Assembly: GCA_016928975.1 (NCBI GenBank)
Contig: JAFGJR010000182.1
Coordinates: 1-64,000 of the forward strand
DNA from: Sedimentisphaerales bacterium
Lineage (GTDB): Bacteria > Planctomycetota > Phycisphaerae > Sedimentisphaerales > SG8-4
Length of the DNA stretch: 64,000 bases
Reading direction: 5' to 3'
The position numbers and the translations under genes were made by a program. Within the stretch, counting starts at the first letter, position 1, and each line of letters starts with the position of its first letter. Below the pieces are notes generated by a model. That model made no database searches, had not been told where the DNA came from, and saw only the letters and a program-made list of their open reading frames with translations. Below are positions 1 through 7,657 of this stretch, in pieces.

Positions 1-1002
1 GCCTACGGAGATCACTGCGGTGGGTCCATTTTCGATGCCGATTCTACTCCCCGACGTGGGGCCCTTTTACATGCCGATTTCCACTTCAGGGTCCTGCCCG
101 ATTGGGCGGTCTGGACAAGCTTGTGCCTGTATCACGATCAAGTGGTTGTCTGTAATTGGCCATTGGGCATCACACGAAAGGTGCTCAAAGAGGTTGCCGC
201 TGCCCTGGATGGACGAGCGACCCAATCCCTTGCCCCCGGCATCCCAGAACTGGCGGCAACAACCGATATGCCCAGTGTCGAAGCAGGAATCAAGTTCGTG
301 GACATGCTTGATACGCTCGACCGTGAAGCCATCATCGATGCAAATTCATGGGAATGGGCACGCCGCCTGCGCTCTGGGTTCAACACAGTCACGCAGCGGG
401 AAATGTACGATGTACTGGAAGCACATCCGCACGTCAGCACGGAACACGCGATGCTGGCCTACGCAATCTCGCATGAGCAAGGGTATCCGATAGCCTTGGA
501 TTGTGCGCCCCCGCGCGGGGCAGATGCTCCCAAAGAACTCGCCGAGTATTTGAACGCCACGCTGGCTCAATCGGCGATCTGCCAATTGGCCTTACCAGAC
601 GTCAAGGCGATCAAGGCTGATGATCTGTTAGAAGCGAGGGCAGCCCTGAAGGATGAATTGCTTGAATTCCGCGCCGGGATAAGGAGTCTGACATGGCTGC
701 TTCATCAGCAACTCAGAGGAAGTCGCGATCTCCACGACGTCCAGCGAGAGGCCGACACGCTGGTCAACACGAAGGTTGCAGGCGCCCTGATGTCCCTGGA
801 AAACCGAATGAGGCAACATAAGAGCAAGCGTATCAGGCGAATGTTGCTTGGCACCGGACGTACCTTCGCTGCTCTGGCTACGTTCTCTTGGGCCTCGCTT
901 GGCAAGGCCATTCTCACAATGGCGGGCGAGATCGACACGGCGAAGCCACCGCACGATCAGGTGGCGACATATCTGTATGGATTGAAGAAGAAGCTTCGAT
1001 GA
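1..1002 (+). CDS. Hypothetical protein, 5'-truncated by window edge, coupled to AbiJ-like gene
   Basis: The reading frame is open from base 1 with no ATG, so the true start lies left of the window; a TTG at 121 would be the first usable start inside it. The visible 333 residues match no family I recognise. The sequence is soluble-looking and rich in Ala and Leu, with a charged helical stretch (about codons 200-285) and a mildly hydrophobic segment near the C terminus. The stop overlaps the next start in an ATGA (999-1002), which implies translational coupling and a shared function with the AbiJ/HEPN-like gene. Function is unknown; a role as partner or sensor in a defence module is inference from context only. 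Confidence 0.6.
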   Translation, partial: AYGDHCGGSIFDADSTPRRGALLHADFHFRVLPDWAVWTSLCLYHDQVVVCNWPLGITRKVLKEVAAALDGRATQSLAPGIPELAATTDMPSVEAGIKFVDMLDTLDREAIIDANSWEWARRLRSGFNTVTQREMYDVLEAHPHVSTEHAMLAYAISHEQGYPIALDCAPPRGADAPKELAEYLNATLAQSAICQLALPDVKAIKADDLLEARAALKDELLEFRAGIRSLTWLLHQQLRGSRDLHDVQREADTLVNTKVAGALMSLENRMRQHKSKRIRRMLLGTGRTFAALATFSWASLGKAILTMAGEIDTAKPPHDQVATYLYGLKKKLR

Positions 1003-2048
1003 GCCCTGCAATGCGTGAGCAGGAAGCCGGCCCGTCGTGTGACTGTGAGCATCTGGTGTCGGCATCAATCAGAATATCGGAGTGCATCACTGAGCGTCAG
1101 TTACATGTGTTTTTGCGAGGTTGGATTATGGGGTTTTCTGAGCGGATGGGCAAATCGAACAGCAGGGAGGGCCTGCAGATAGAATCCATGGACGAAGCAT
1201 TGAGAACTGGACTATGGAATGTCATCTTCCATGTCTTGGGCAGAGTGCAATCGCCCCGTACACGTGGAGACGATGATAGTGTCGACTGTCTGCATAAAGA
1301 AATATGGTCGGAGTTCTTCAAGCATCCTGCACACGAGATGCCTCGAACTCGCAGCGAATTCGTCGAAGTTGTGGCAAAATGGTTCTCTGACGCTGAATGG
1401 CATCGCGTATACAGTCTCATCGAGTTCATTGCCCAAGTGGGAGGAACTGTGTACGATAAGTATGGCGAAGTTCACCTCCAGATTAGTGTATTGGGCCAGG
1501 AACGCCTTGGAGGGCCCATTGACGTGACGGCTTTCGAAAGGGAGATCAATACGGTTCTGGCTCGCGAACAATCAGGATACAAGTCCATTGGCGATCAAAT
1601 TGCCCCCGTGGCCGACGAACTTGAAGTCAAGGCGATAGGCGAAGCGCTCGACACGACCGAGGGACATGGTCTGACCGGCGTTCACGAGCATCTGCAGTCA
1701 GCCCTTGGGAAACTGTCAGACAGACGATCTCCCGATTATCGAAATTCCGTCAAGGAATCAATCTCAGCGGTTGAGTCGATTTGTAAGATCATCTGTGGTT
1801 GTTCTCATGCGGAGCTCCCAAGAGCGATCGCGGCTCTCCGAAAGAAGGGGATTGTTCTGCACCCCGCCTTGAAAGCGGGGATTATTAGTATCTATGGTTG
1901 GACGAGCGACGCGGACGGGATCAGACACGGGATGATCGATCAGAGTTCTTGTGGCTTCGACGAGGCAAAATACATGTGCGTTAGTTGTTCGGCCTTCGTG
2001 AACTACCTGATTGGGAAGGCGGCCACAGCAGGCTTGCTCAAGGTATAG
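999..2048 (+). CDS. AbiJ-like abortive infection protein (AbiJ_NTD4 plus HEPN-like C terminus)
   Basis: 349 residues. A FSERMG motif followed by ESMDEALRTGLWN near residues 48-75 is the hallmark of the AbiJ N-terminal domain 4 family. The C terminus carries DADGIRHGM and then CVSCSAFVNYL, the form seen in HEPN-type ends of AbiJ proteins, which are thought to act as RNases that arrest growth during phage infection. The ATG at 999 was chosen because it overlaps the upstream stop (ATGA); a longer frame from 888 would overlap that gene by 115 bases. Family assignment is by motif; the antiphage role is family knowledge plus inference. Confidence 0.75.
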   Translation: MSPAMREQEAGPSCDCEHLVSASIRISECITERQLHVFLRGWIMGFSERMGKSNSREGLQIESMDEALRTGLWNVIFHVLGRVQSPRTRGDDDSVDCLHKEIWSEFFKHPAHEMPRTRSEFVEVVAKWFSDAEWHRVYSLIEFIAQVGGTVYDKYGEVHLQISVLGQERLGGPIDVTAFEREINTVLAREQSGYKSIGDQIAPVADELEVKAIGEALDTTEGHGLTGVHEHLQSALGKLSDRRSPDYRNSVKESISAVESICKIICGCSHAELPRAIAALRKKGIVLHPALKAGIISIYGWTSDADGIRHGMIDQSSCGFDEAKYMCVSCSAFVNYLIGKAATAGLLKV

Positions 2049-2283
2049 ACCACGAAGCAGGTTGTGTGCGTTCGCCTCTGGAGATATGGGGCTCTGTGAG
2101 GGCCTGTTGCCAGATTGACCTTCGAGGTGTGCATTCGCGGTCGCCATCTGAGAAGGCCGTCTCCTGCGCTGCACTTGTCTCCGCCAGTTGTCCTGAAATG
2201 TGTACACGCCACCAGGCGGTTGATCTGCGTTCTGTTCCCTGACAGCCAGGGGTTGATCTGGGGCTTCCGGTTTCAGGCCCCTG

Positions 2284-2310
2284 GGCATTCGCCACTTTGG
2301 GCGAATAGCC
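2284..2310. repeat. Small inverted repeat (hairpin)
   Basis: ATTCGCC at 2287-2293 and GGCGAAT at 2300-2306 are a perfect 7-base inverted repeat around ACTTTG, extended by GGC/GCC with a one-base bulge. It lies upstream of the probable GH115 promoter. It could be a degenerate dispersed element or an operator; nothing in the sequence decides. Confidence 0.4.
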
Positions 2311-2335
2311 TGAAGGTGAAGGCTCGGGATGCCTG

Positions 2336-2363
2336 TTGCCTTTCTCTCGCATGGACCTACAAT
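2336..2363 (+). promoter_or_regulatory. Possible sigma70-type promoter of GH115 gene
   Basis: TTGCCT (2336-2341), 16 bases, then TACAAT (2358-2363), about 70 bases before the chosen GH115 ATG. Match by eye only. Confidence 0.35.
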
Positions 2364-2432
2364 GAGGCCGTGAACTCAGGACGAAGGGCTCCTGACGCGC
2401 GTCACAGATGTTGTCATCCAGGGAGGTCACGA

Positions 2433-5432
2433 ATGCGTGGAGCGATTTTGGGAATAGCCGCTGCATGTCTTTTTGCACTCACTGCCGAAGCACTTGCCAT
2501 CGGGCAGGCGACCTACGTAGAGAGCGTTCGCACGCCGGGCAGCTTCCCGATCGTGCAGGCAGAGGGGGCGGCGACCATCTATGTCGATTCCGGGGACTGG
2601 CCGGGCGTGATTCGCGCGGTCAAGGATCTCCAGAGCGACATCGAGCGCGTCACCGGTCGTCAGGCGACGATTTCCGACGACGCCGGCAGCCTCAAGGGCT
2701 ATGTTATCATCATGGGCACGATCGGCAGGAGCAAAGTCGTCGACGATTTGGCCAGGGCCGGCAAGATCGACACCAGTCGAACCGTCGGCAAGTGGGAGTC
2801 GTTCTTCCTGCAGGTTGTGCCTGATGCGTTGCCCAATGTTGATGCTGCACTGATCATCGCGGGAAGCGACAAGCGGGGGACGATCTACGGCGTATACGAC
2901 CTCTCGGAGCAGATGGGGGTCTCGCCGTGGTATTGGTGGGCGGATGTGCCCATCCGGCACAAAGACGAGTTGTACGTGAAGACGGGCAAGTACGAGCGAG
3001 GCGAGCCCTCCGTCAAGTATCGCGGCATCTTTCTCAACGATGAAGCGCCGGACTTGAGCGGCTGGGTCGCCGAGAAGTTCGGGTACGTCCCACGCCGGGA
3101 CGATCCGCCGGTTCCCGGAGGCGTCGCCAATTACAATAGCGCGTTCTACTCGCGGATCTTCGAGGTGATTCTGCGGCTCAGGGGCAATTATCTCTGGCCG
3201 GCGATGTGGAACAACGCCTTCAACGAAGATGACCCGAACAATCCCCGGCTCGCGGACGAGTACGGCATCGTCATGGGCACCACCCACCAGGAGCCTATGC
3301 TCCGGGCCCAGAAGGAATGGGACCGGCGTTACCAGAGGACTCTGGGGAGCTGGAACTACTACAAGAATCCCGACGTGCTGCAAGAGTTCTGGCGGGCGGG
3401 CATTCGACGCAACAAGAACTACGAGAGCATCATCACTCTCGGGCTGCGCGGGGCCAACGATACGCCGATGATCCCCGGCGGCACGGTCGCCCAGAGCATG
3501 GCTTTGCTGGAAGAGATCGTGGCCGTGCAGCGCAAGATGATCGCCGACGAGATCAATCCCGATGTGACGAAGGTGCCGCAGCTCTGGTGCCTCTACAAGG
3601 AGGTGCAGGAGTTCTACAACGCCGGCCTGCGGGTCCCGGACGATGTGACGCTGCTATGGGCCGAGGACAACTGGGGCAACGTCCGCCGGCTGCCGACTCC
3701 CCAGGAACGCAAGCGAAGCGGGGGAGCGGGGGTCTATTACCACTTCGACTATGTCGGCGGACCCCGCAACTACAAATGGATCAACACGAACCCGATCCCG
3801 AAAGTCTGGGAGCAACTGACCCTTGCGAAGGAGTACGGCGCCGACCGGATCTGGATCGTGAACGTGGGCCATTTCAAAGGCCTGGAATTCCCTATGGAGT
3901 TCTTCATGCACTTGGCGTGGAACACCAAACGATGGACGAACGAGAATCTCGACGAGTACACGCGTCTTTGGGCCTCGCGCGAGTTCGGCCCGACCTACGC
4001 CGACGCCATTGCGGAGATCATCTCCAAATACACCAAGTACAACGGCCGGCGAAAACCGGAGCTGCTCGAACCGACCACCTATAGCCTGACGAGTTACCGG
4101 GAAGCGGATACGGTCGTCGCGGACTTCAAAGCCATCGCCGCCAAAGCGGAGGAGATCCACGGCAAGGTGCCGCATGATGCCCGGGATGCCTTCTATGAGC
4201 TGGTCCTGTTCCCGACGAAGGCGTGCTCGCAGGTCAACGAGCTGTACGTGACCGCCGGCAAGAATGCCTTGTACGCCAGGCAGGGTCGAGCTACCGCCAA
4301 TGACATGGCCGATCAGGTCGAGCAGCTATTCAAGGCCGATGCGGATTTGATGGACTACTACAATCACACGTTCGCCGGCGGCAAATGGAACCATTTCATG
4401 GACCAGGTGCACATCGGCTACACGATCTGGCAGGACCCACCGCGGAACGTGATGCCGCGACTGACGCGGATCGAGCTGCCGCAGGCGGCGGCGATGGGCG
4501 TCGCGGTCGAGGGTTCCTCTTTGGCCTGGCCCGGCGCGCCGGGCGATCCGTGCCTGCCGCGGTTCGACGCCTTCAACCGGCAGCGTTTCTACATCGACAT
4601 ATTCAATCGCGGCCAGGCGTCGTTCGAGTACACCGCCACCACCGCCAGCGAGCCCTGGGTCGTGCTCAGCGCCTATAGTGGGACAATCGCCAAGGAGCAG
4701 CGCCTCTGGGTGAGCGTGGACTGGGCCAGGGCGCCGAAAGGCTCGGCCGCCGGCACGGTGAAAGTGACTCGCGCGGGGGGCGAGAGTGTCACCGTCCGCG
4801 TCGAATCGTTCCATCCGACCGTGGTGACTCGCGAAACGCTCGACGGGTTCGTCGAGGGGCAAGGCTACGTCTCTATCGAAGCCGAGCACTACACGAAGAA
4901 CGTCCCTGCCGGACCGGTTCGATGGGCGAAGATCGAAGACTACGGCCGGACCCTGTCGGCCATGACGATTCTGCCCGTGACCGCCGCGAGCGTTGCGGCA
5001 CCCCCGCCCTCGGGGGTGATCCCAGCCGAGGGCGGCTGGGCTACAAAGCCGCCGTGCCTGGAATACCGGATGTACCTCTTCGACCCGCACAGTGTCAAGG
5101 TGCTCGCCATCGTCGCTCCGACATTGAATTTCGTCCCCGACCGGGCGTTGCGCTACGCCGTCTCCTTCGACGATCAGCCACCCCAGGTGATCGACATCGT
5201 GCCGAAGGGCTTCGACGCCCGCAACGGAAACCGCGACTGGGAGGAGTCCGTGAAGAACTCCTGCCGCATCGTCCAATCGGCCCACACGCTTTCGACCGGC
5301 GGCTATCACACGCTCAAGGTCTGGATGGTCGATCCCGGCGTCATCCTCCAGAAGATCGTCGTGGACCTCGGCGGCCTGAGACCCAACTACCTCGGCCCCC
5401 CCGAAAGCTACCGCAGCGCCGGGGGACGATAG
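2433..5432 (+). CDS. Glycoside hydrolase family 115 (alpha-glucuronidase-like), secreted
   Basis: 999 residues. The N terminus MRGAILGIAAACLFALTAEA is a signal peptide, and a GGGAGG-type ribosome-binding site precedes ATG 2433; in-frame sequence back to 2115 does not look coding. The body reads as GH115: GTIYGVYDLSEQMGVSPWYWW, then KYRGIFLNDEAPDLSGW, and a long conserved core with NYLWPAMWNNAF and LWAEDNWGN. GH115 enzymes remove glucuronosyl or 4-O-methyl-glucuronosyl side groups from xylan and related polymers, so the protein probably acts outside the cytoplasm. In the C-terminal part, codons about 854-871 are a dispersed palindromic repeat read in frame (AAPPPSGVIPAEGGWAT) that does not belong to the family. 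Confidence 0.9.
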   Translation: MRGAILGIAAACLFALTAEALAIGQATYVESVRTPGSFPIVQAEGAATIYVDSGDWPGVIRAVKDLQSDIERVTGRQATISDDAGSLKGYVIIMGTIGRSKVVDDLARAGKIDTSRTVGKWESFFLQVVPDALPNVDAALIIAGSDKRGTIYGVYDLSEQMGVSPWYWWADVPIRHKDELYVKTGKYERGEPSVKYRGIFLNDEAPDLSGWVAEKFGYVPRRDDPPVPGGVANYNSAFYSRIFEVILRLRGNYLWPAMWNNAFNEDDPNNPRLADEYGIVMGTTHQEPMLRAQKEWDRRYQRTLGSWNYYKNPDVLQEFWRAGIRRNKNYESIITLGLRGANDTPMIPGGTVAQSMALLEEIVAVQRKMIADEINPDVTKVPQLWCLYKEVQEFYNAGLRVPDDVTLLWAEDNWGNVRRLPTPQERKRSGGAGVYYHFDYVGGPRNYKWINTNPIPKVWEQLTLAKEYGADRIWIVNVGHFKGLEFPMEFFMHLAWNTKRWTNENLDEYTRLWASREFGPTYADAIAEIISKYTKYNGRRKPELLEPTTYSLTSYREADTVVADFKAIAAKAEEIHGKVPHDARDAFYELVLFPTKACSQVNELYVTAGKNALYARQGRATANDMADQVEQLFKADADLMDYYNHTFAGGKWNHFMDQVHIGYTIWQDPPRNVMPRLTRIELPQAAAMGVAVEGSSLAWPGAPGDPCLPRFDAFNRQRFYIDIFNRGQASFEYTATTASEPWVVLSAYSGTIAKEQRLWVSVDWARAPKGSAAGTVKVTRAGGESVTVRVESFHPTVVTRETLDGFVEGQGYVSIEAEHYTKNVPAGPVRWAKIEDYGRTLSAMTILPVTAASVAAPPPSGVIPAEGGWATKPPCLEYRMYLFDPHSVKVLAIVAPTLNFVPDRALRYAVSFDDQPPQVIDIVPKGFDARNGNRDWEESVKNSCRIVQSAHTLSTGGYHTLKVWMVDPGVILQKIVVDLGGLRPNYLGPPESYRSAGGR
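4995..5045 (+). repeat. Dispersed palindrome family A, copy in GH115 (in frame)
   Basis: A GC-rich element with two short hairpins (CACCCCCGCCCTCGGGGGTG, then CCCAGCCGAGGGCGGCTGGG) ending in CTAC. Read in frame it gives APPPSGVIPAEGGWAT. The same unit, in either orientation, occurs at 34529-34577, 47793-47850 and 48049-48106, and in degraded form at 34934-34983. Confidence 0.8.
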
Positions 5433-5523
5433 AGACCGCTTGCCACGACATTGATACACACTCGACGGCAGCCGTCAGCCTAAAGGGATTTCGCTGTGTG
5501 TTTCTGTCGGTTCTGCCTTGGAT

Positions 5524-5553
5524 TTGCACCCGAACCGGCTGGATCGCTATAAT
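5524..5553 (+). promoter_or_regulatory. Probable sigma70-type promoter of MNT gene
   Basis: TTGCAC (5524-5529), 18 bases, TATAAT (5548-5553). A start of transcription near 5560 leaves a leader of about 30 bases with GGTGAGGG before ATG 5590. Confidence 0.55.
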
Positions 5554-5589
5554 AGGGGTGCGACAGAAAGGGCTTTGCAGGTGAGGGCA

Positions 5590-5895
5590 ATGGATTTGGG
5601 CGTTTCACAAGAGCAGATCGAGCAGTTCTGCCGTCGGTGGAAGATCAGTCGCCTGGCGGTCTTCGGTTCGGCAGCCAGTGGCAAGCTGCGCTCCGCTAGC
5701 GACATCGACCTGCTGGTCACGTTCGCTCCTGATGCCGACTGGACCATGTTTGACCATTTCGCGATGGAAGACGAGCTCTCCCGGCTGTTCGGCCGCGACG
5801 TAGATCTAGTCAGCGTACGGGCCCTGGAGGAGAATCCGAATCCCGCGTACCGCCGCGAGATCGTCGACTCCGCGAGGCAGATCTATGCAGCGTGA
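5590..5895 (+). CDS. MNT-type nucleotidyltransferase (MntA-like antitoxin)
   Basis: 101 residues. The minimal nucleotidyltransferase motif is clear: VFGSAASGKLRSASDIDLLV has the GSX10DXD signature, and a third acidic residue follows in FGRDVDLVS. Such proteins pair with HEPN (HepT) toxins; MntA antitoxins AMPylate HepT. ATG 5590 was chosen over upstream in-frame codons because it sits just after GGTGAGGG and a good promoter. The next gene, a truncated HepT, overlaps it by 11 bases, the usual operon arrangement. Because its partner is broken, this copy may be a relic or may act on another HEPN protein. Confidence 0.8.
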   Translation: MDLGVSQEQIEQFCRRWKISRLAVFGSAASGKLRSASDIDLLVTFAPDADWTMFDHFAMEDELSRLFGRDVDLVSVRALEENPNPAYRREIVDSARQIYAA

Positions 5896-6130
5896 CAAGA
5901 CCCTTCTGCAAGATATGCTCCATGCGGCTGACCAGATCAGCCACTTCAAAGGGCGGGTGGGTTTCGAGCAGTTTCGGACAGATGCCAAGACGCAGTCTGC
6001 GGTCCTCCACCAGTTCCTCCTGATCGGCGAGATTGCCAAGCTGCTCAGCGACGATTTCAAGAAGGCCCATGCCTCTATCCCCTGGTCCGCGATGGCGCGG
6101 ATGCGGGTCAGCGCCTCCCCGCGTCGGTGA
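5885..6130 (+). pseudogene. HepT-like HEPN toxin (DUF86), C-terminally truncated
   Basis: 81 codons. MQRDKTLLQDMLHAADQISHF and the later IGEIAKLLSDDF and IPWSAMARMR are the usual first two thirds of a HepT protein. Intact members continue after this point with an R-X4-H-X-Y active-site motif (for example RDxLIHHY) and about 25 more residues. Here the frame goes on as VSASPRR and stops, and neither other frame contains the missing motif. The catalytic RX4HXY is therefore absent. It overlaps the MNT gene by 11 bases. I read it as a dead toxin; a retained antitoxin-binding role cannot be excluded. Confidence 0.7.
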
Positions 6131-6223
6131 GGTCATGTCTCGCCATGGCGCAAGCTTGCCTGCTCCACGCTCGTTTGCGACGGTGAGATTTTTTCCATTT
6201 TTGTTGCACAGAGAGCTTAGTAG

Positions 6224-6236
6224 GACTGTATTAGTC
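6224..6236. promoter_or_regulatory. Possible operator dyad upstream of Rrf2 operon
   Basis: GACT-GTATT-AGTC is a perfect short dyad 62 bases before the Rrf2 start, next to a TTGCAC hexamer at 6204-6209 that could be a -35 element. Rrf2 proteins often repress their own operons through such dyads. The match is short, so this is only a candidate. Confidence 0.3.
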
Positions 6237-6298
6237 TCATATGGCGTCGCTTGTGTAGAGGTGCGGACGCGATAAGGTGGTCAAGAGCAAGGGTGAGC

Positions 6299-6748
6299 AT
6301 GGATATATTGAGGCGGAACACGGATCATGCGTTGCGGCTGATGGTGGGGCTGGCCCAGCGGCACGACCATACCCCGATCTCGACCCGGGCGCTGGCGAAG
6401 GGGCAAGACGTGCCGTACCAGCTTGCGTGCAAGCTGATGCAGCGGTTGGGCGACGCCAGGCTGGTGAGTAGCTGTATGGGACCCAAGGGGGGCTTTCGGT
6501 TGAACCGGTCGCCCGCGCAGATTGGCCTTCTGGAGATCGTCGAGGTGATCCAGGGTCCGGTGCGGCTGAACCGGTGCCTGATGAGCGAGACCGCCTGTCC
6601 TCGGGGGGGCGATTGTCCGATTCGCCGAAAGATCGCCGAACTCCAAGGCCGCATGGAGGAGTACCTGGGTCGTGTGACCCTCGGCGATCTCGTGGACGGT
6701 CACCAGTCGCAAAGGAAGCCAGGCCGATCACAAAGGAGGTCAAGATGA
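6299..6748 (+). CDS. Rrf2-family iron-sulfur transcriptional regulator
   Basis: 149 residues. MDILRRNTDHALRLMVGLA opens a winged-helix domain of the Rrf2 family. Three cysteines near residues 93, 100 and 106 (CX6CX5C, ending ACPRGGDCPIRR) match the cluster ligands of IscR/NsrR-type sensors. GGGTGAG precedes ATG 6299. Its stop overlaps the next start (ATGA at 6745-6748), and it heads an operon with a hybrid cluster protein. An NsrR-like role in sensing nitric oxide or redox stress fits that context, but the exact signal is inference. Confidence 0.85.
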   Translation: MDILRRNTDHALRLMVGLAQRHDHTPISTRALAKGQDVPYQLACKLMQRLGDARLVSSCMGPKGGFRLNRSPAQIGLLEIVEVIQGPVRLNRCLMSETACPRGGDCPIRRKIAELQGRMEEYLGRVTLGDLVDGHQSQRKPGRSQRRSR

Positions 6749-7095
6749 CGTTGCATGCACAACACGTGGCGGTTCTGGAGGCGTGTCTTGGCAAGCCCGC
6801 GCGCCTGGACACGTTCATCGGGTACGCCCCGGATTCCATCGTGAGCAAGACGATCCTGGACAAGCACGTGGGCACGGTCACACTCTTCGCGTTCGACAAG
6901 GGCCAGAGGCTCAGTGAGCACACGAGTCCGTACGACGCGATTGTCCTGGTGACGGACGGTCGTGCCACGGTGACGATCGACGGGCAGCCGCAGAGCGTCT
7001 CGGCTGGCCAGATCATCATCATGCCGGCGAACGTGCCGCACACTGTGGCGGCGGACGAGCGATTCAAAATGCTTCTGATTATGATTCGAGGTTGA
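6745..7095 (+). CDS. Cupin-domain protein
   Basis: 116 residues. It has a single small beta-barrel cupin: SKTILDKHVGTVTLFAFDKGQRLSEHTSPYDA, then VLVTDGRATVTIDG and IIMPANVPHTV. The metal-binding histidines expected in motif 1 are only partly present (SEHTSPYD), while the motif 2 His is kept in VPHTV. A strong AAGGAGG site precedes the ATG, which overlaps the Rrf2 stop. Small cupins of this type often sit beside Rrf2 and hybrid cluster protein genes. The ligand is unknown. Confidence 0.8.
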   Translation: MTLHAQHVAVLEACLGKPARLDTFIGYAPDSIVSKTILDKHVGTVTLFAFDKGQRLSEHTSPYDAIVLVTDGRATVTIDGQPQSVSAGQIIIMPANVPHTVAADERFKMLLIMIRG

Positions 7096-7109
7096 GGGCG
7101 GCGGACAGG

Positions 7110-7631
7110 ATGGACGAGAAGACAACGGAGTTGGTTGCCGAGCTGATTGAAGACATGCGGAGCATCTTCGGGGACGACCGCCGGCGCATCGAGCATGCGT
7201 TGGCTGTCCTTGCGTACGCCAACCAGATCCGGGTTGTGGAAGGCGGCGATGCACGGGTGATTCAAGCCGCGGCGATCCTGCATGACATCGGCATCCATGA
7301 GGCCGAACGCAAGCACGGTTCCCCGGCGGGGCGGTACCAGGAGATCGAAGGGCCGCCGATTGCGGAAGGCATCCTGCGCAAGCGAGGTCTTGACGAGGAA
7401 CGCATTGCCCACGTCTGTCGGATCATCGCCAACCACCACAGTGCCAGGAATATCGATACGTTGGAGTTCCGCGTGCTCTGGGATGCCGATTGGCTGGTCA
7501 ATCTCCCGGAGGTCTTCGAGAAAGACGGCGGCATCGACCGGCGATCCAGAATCGACAGGATTTTCAAAACCAGTATGGGCCGACAGATTGCTTTGCGTTT
7601 GTTCGTTGGCTCACAACACGATGTTCCGTAA
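7110..7631 (+). CDS. HD-domain phosphohydrolase
   Basis: 173 residues from ATG 7110 (a TTG at 7092 is possible and would overlap the cupin stop). The metal-binding histidines and aspartates of an HD domain are visible in order: RRIEHALAVL, AAILHDIGIHE, ANHHSARN and LWDADWLVNL. This arrangement is typical of small HD hydrolases acting on nucleotides or phosphate esters; the substrate is unknown. It lies 14 bases after the cupin and 26 before hcp, inside the redox-stress operon. Confidence 0.8.
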   Translation: MDEKTTELVAELIEDMRSIFGDDRRRIEHALAVLAYANQIRVVEGGDARVIQAAAILHDIGIHEAERKHGSPAGRYQEIEGPPIAEGILRKRGLDEERIAHVCRIIANHHSARNIDTLEFRVLWDADWLVNLPEVFEKDGGIDRRSRIDRIFKTSMGRQIALRLFVGSQHDVP

Positions 7632-7657
7632 TTCGAGAGGCAGAAGGAGATCGCACG

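Larger units (their letters stand above)
2049..2432 (+). other. Intergenic region before the GH115 gene
   Basis: No convincing gene. It holds a small hairpin at 2284-2310 (arms ATTCGCC and GGCGAAT with a 6-base loop) and a possible promoter near its right end. The frame of the next gene is open through this stretch, but codon content, the lack of a signal sequence and the strong ribosome-binding site at 2421-2432 argue against it being coding. Confidence 0.5.

Noticed and set aside
2115..2432. Upstream extension of the GH115 gene
   Set aside because: A signal peptide and a strong ribosome-binding site begin at 2421-2433, and a probable promoter lies inside the extension.
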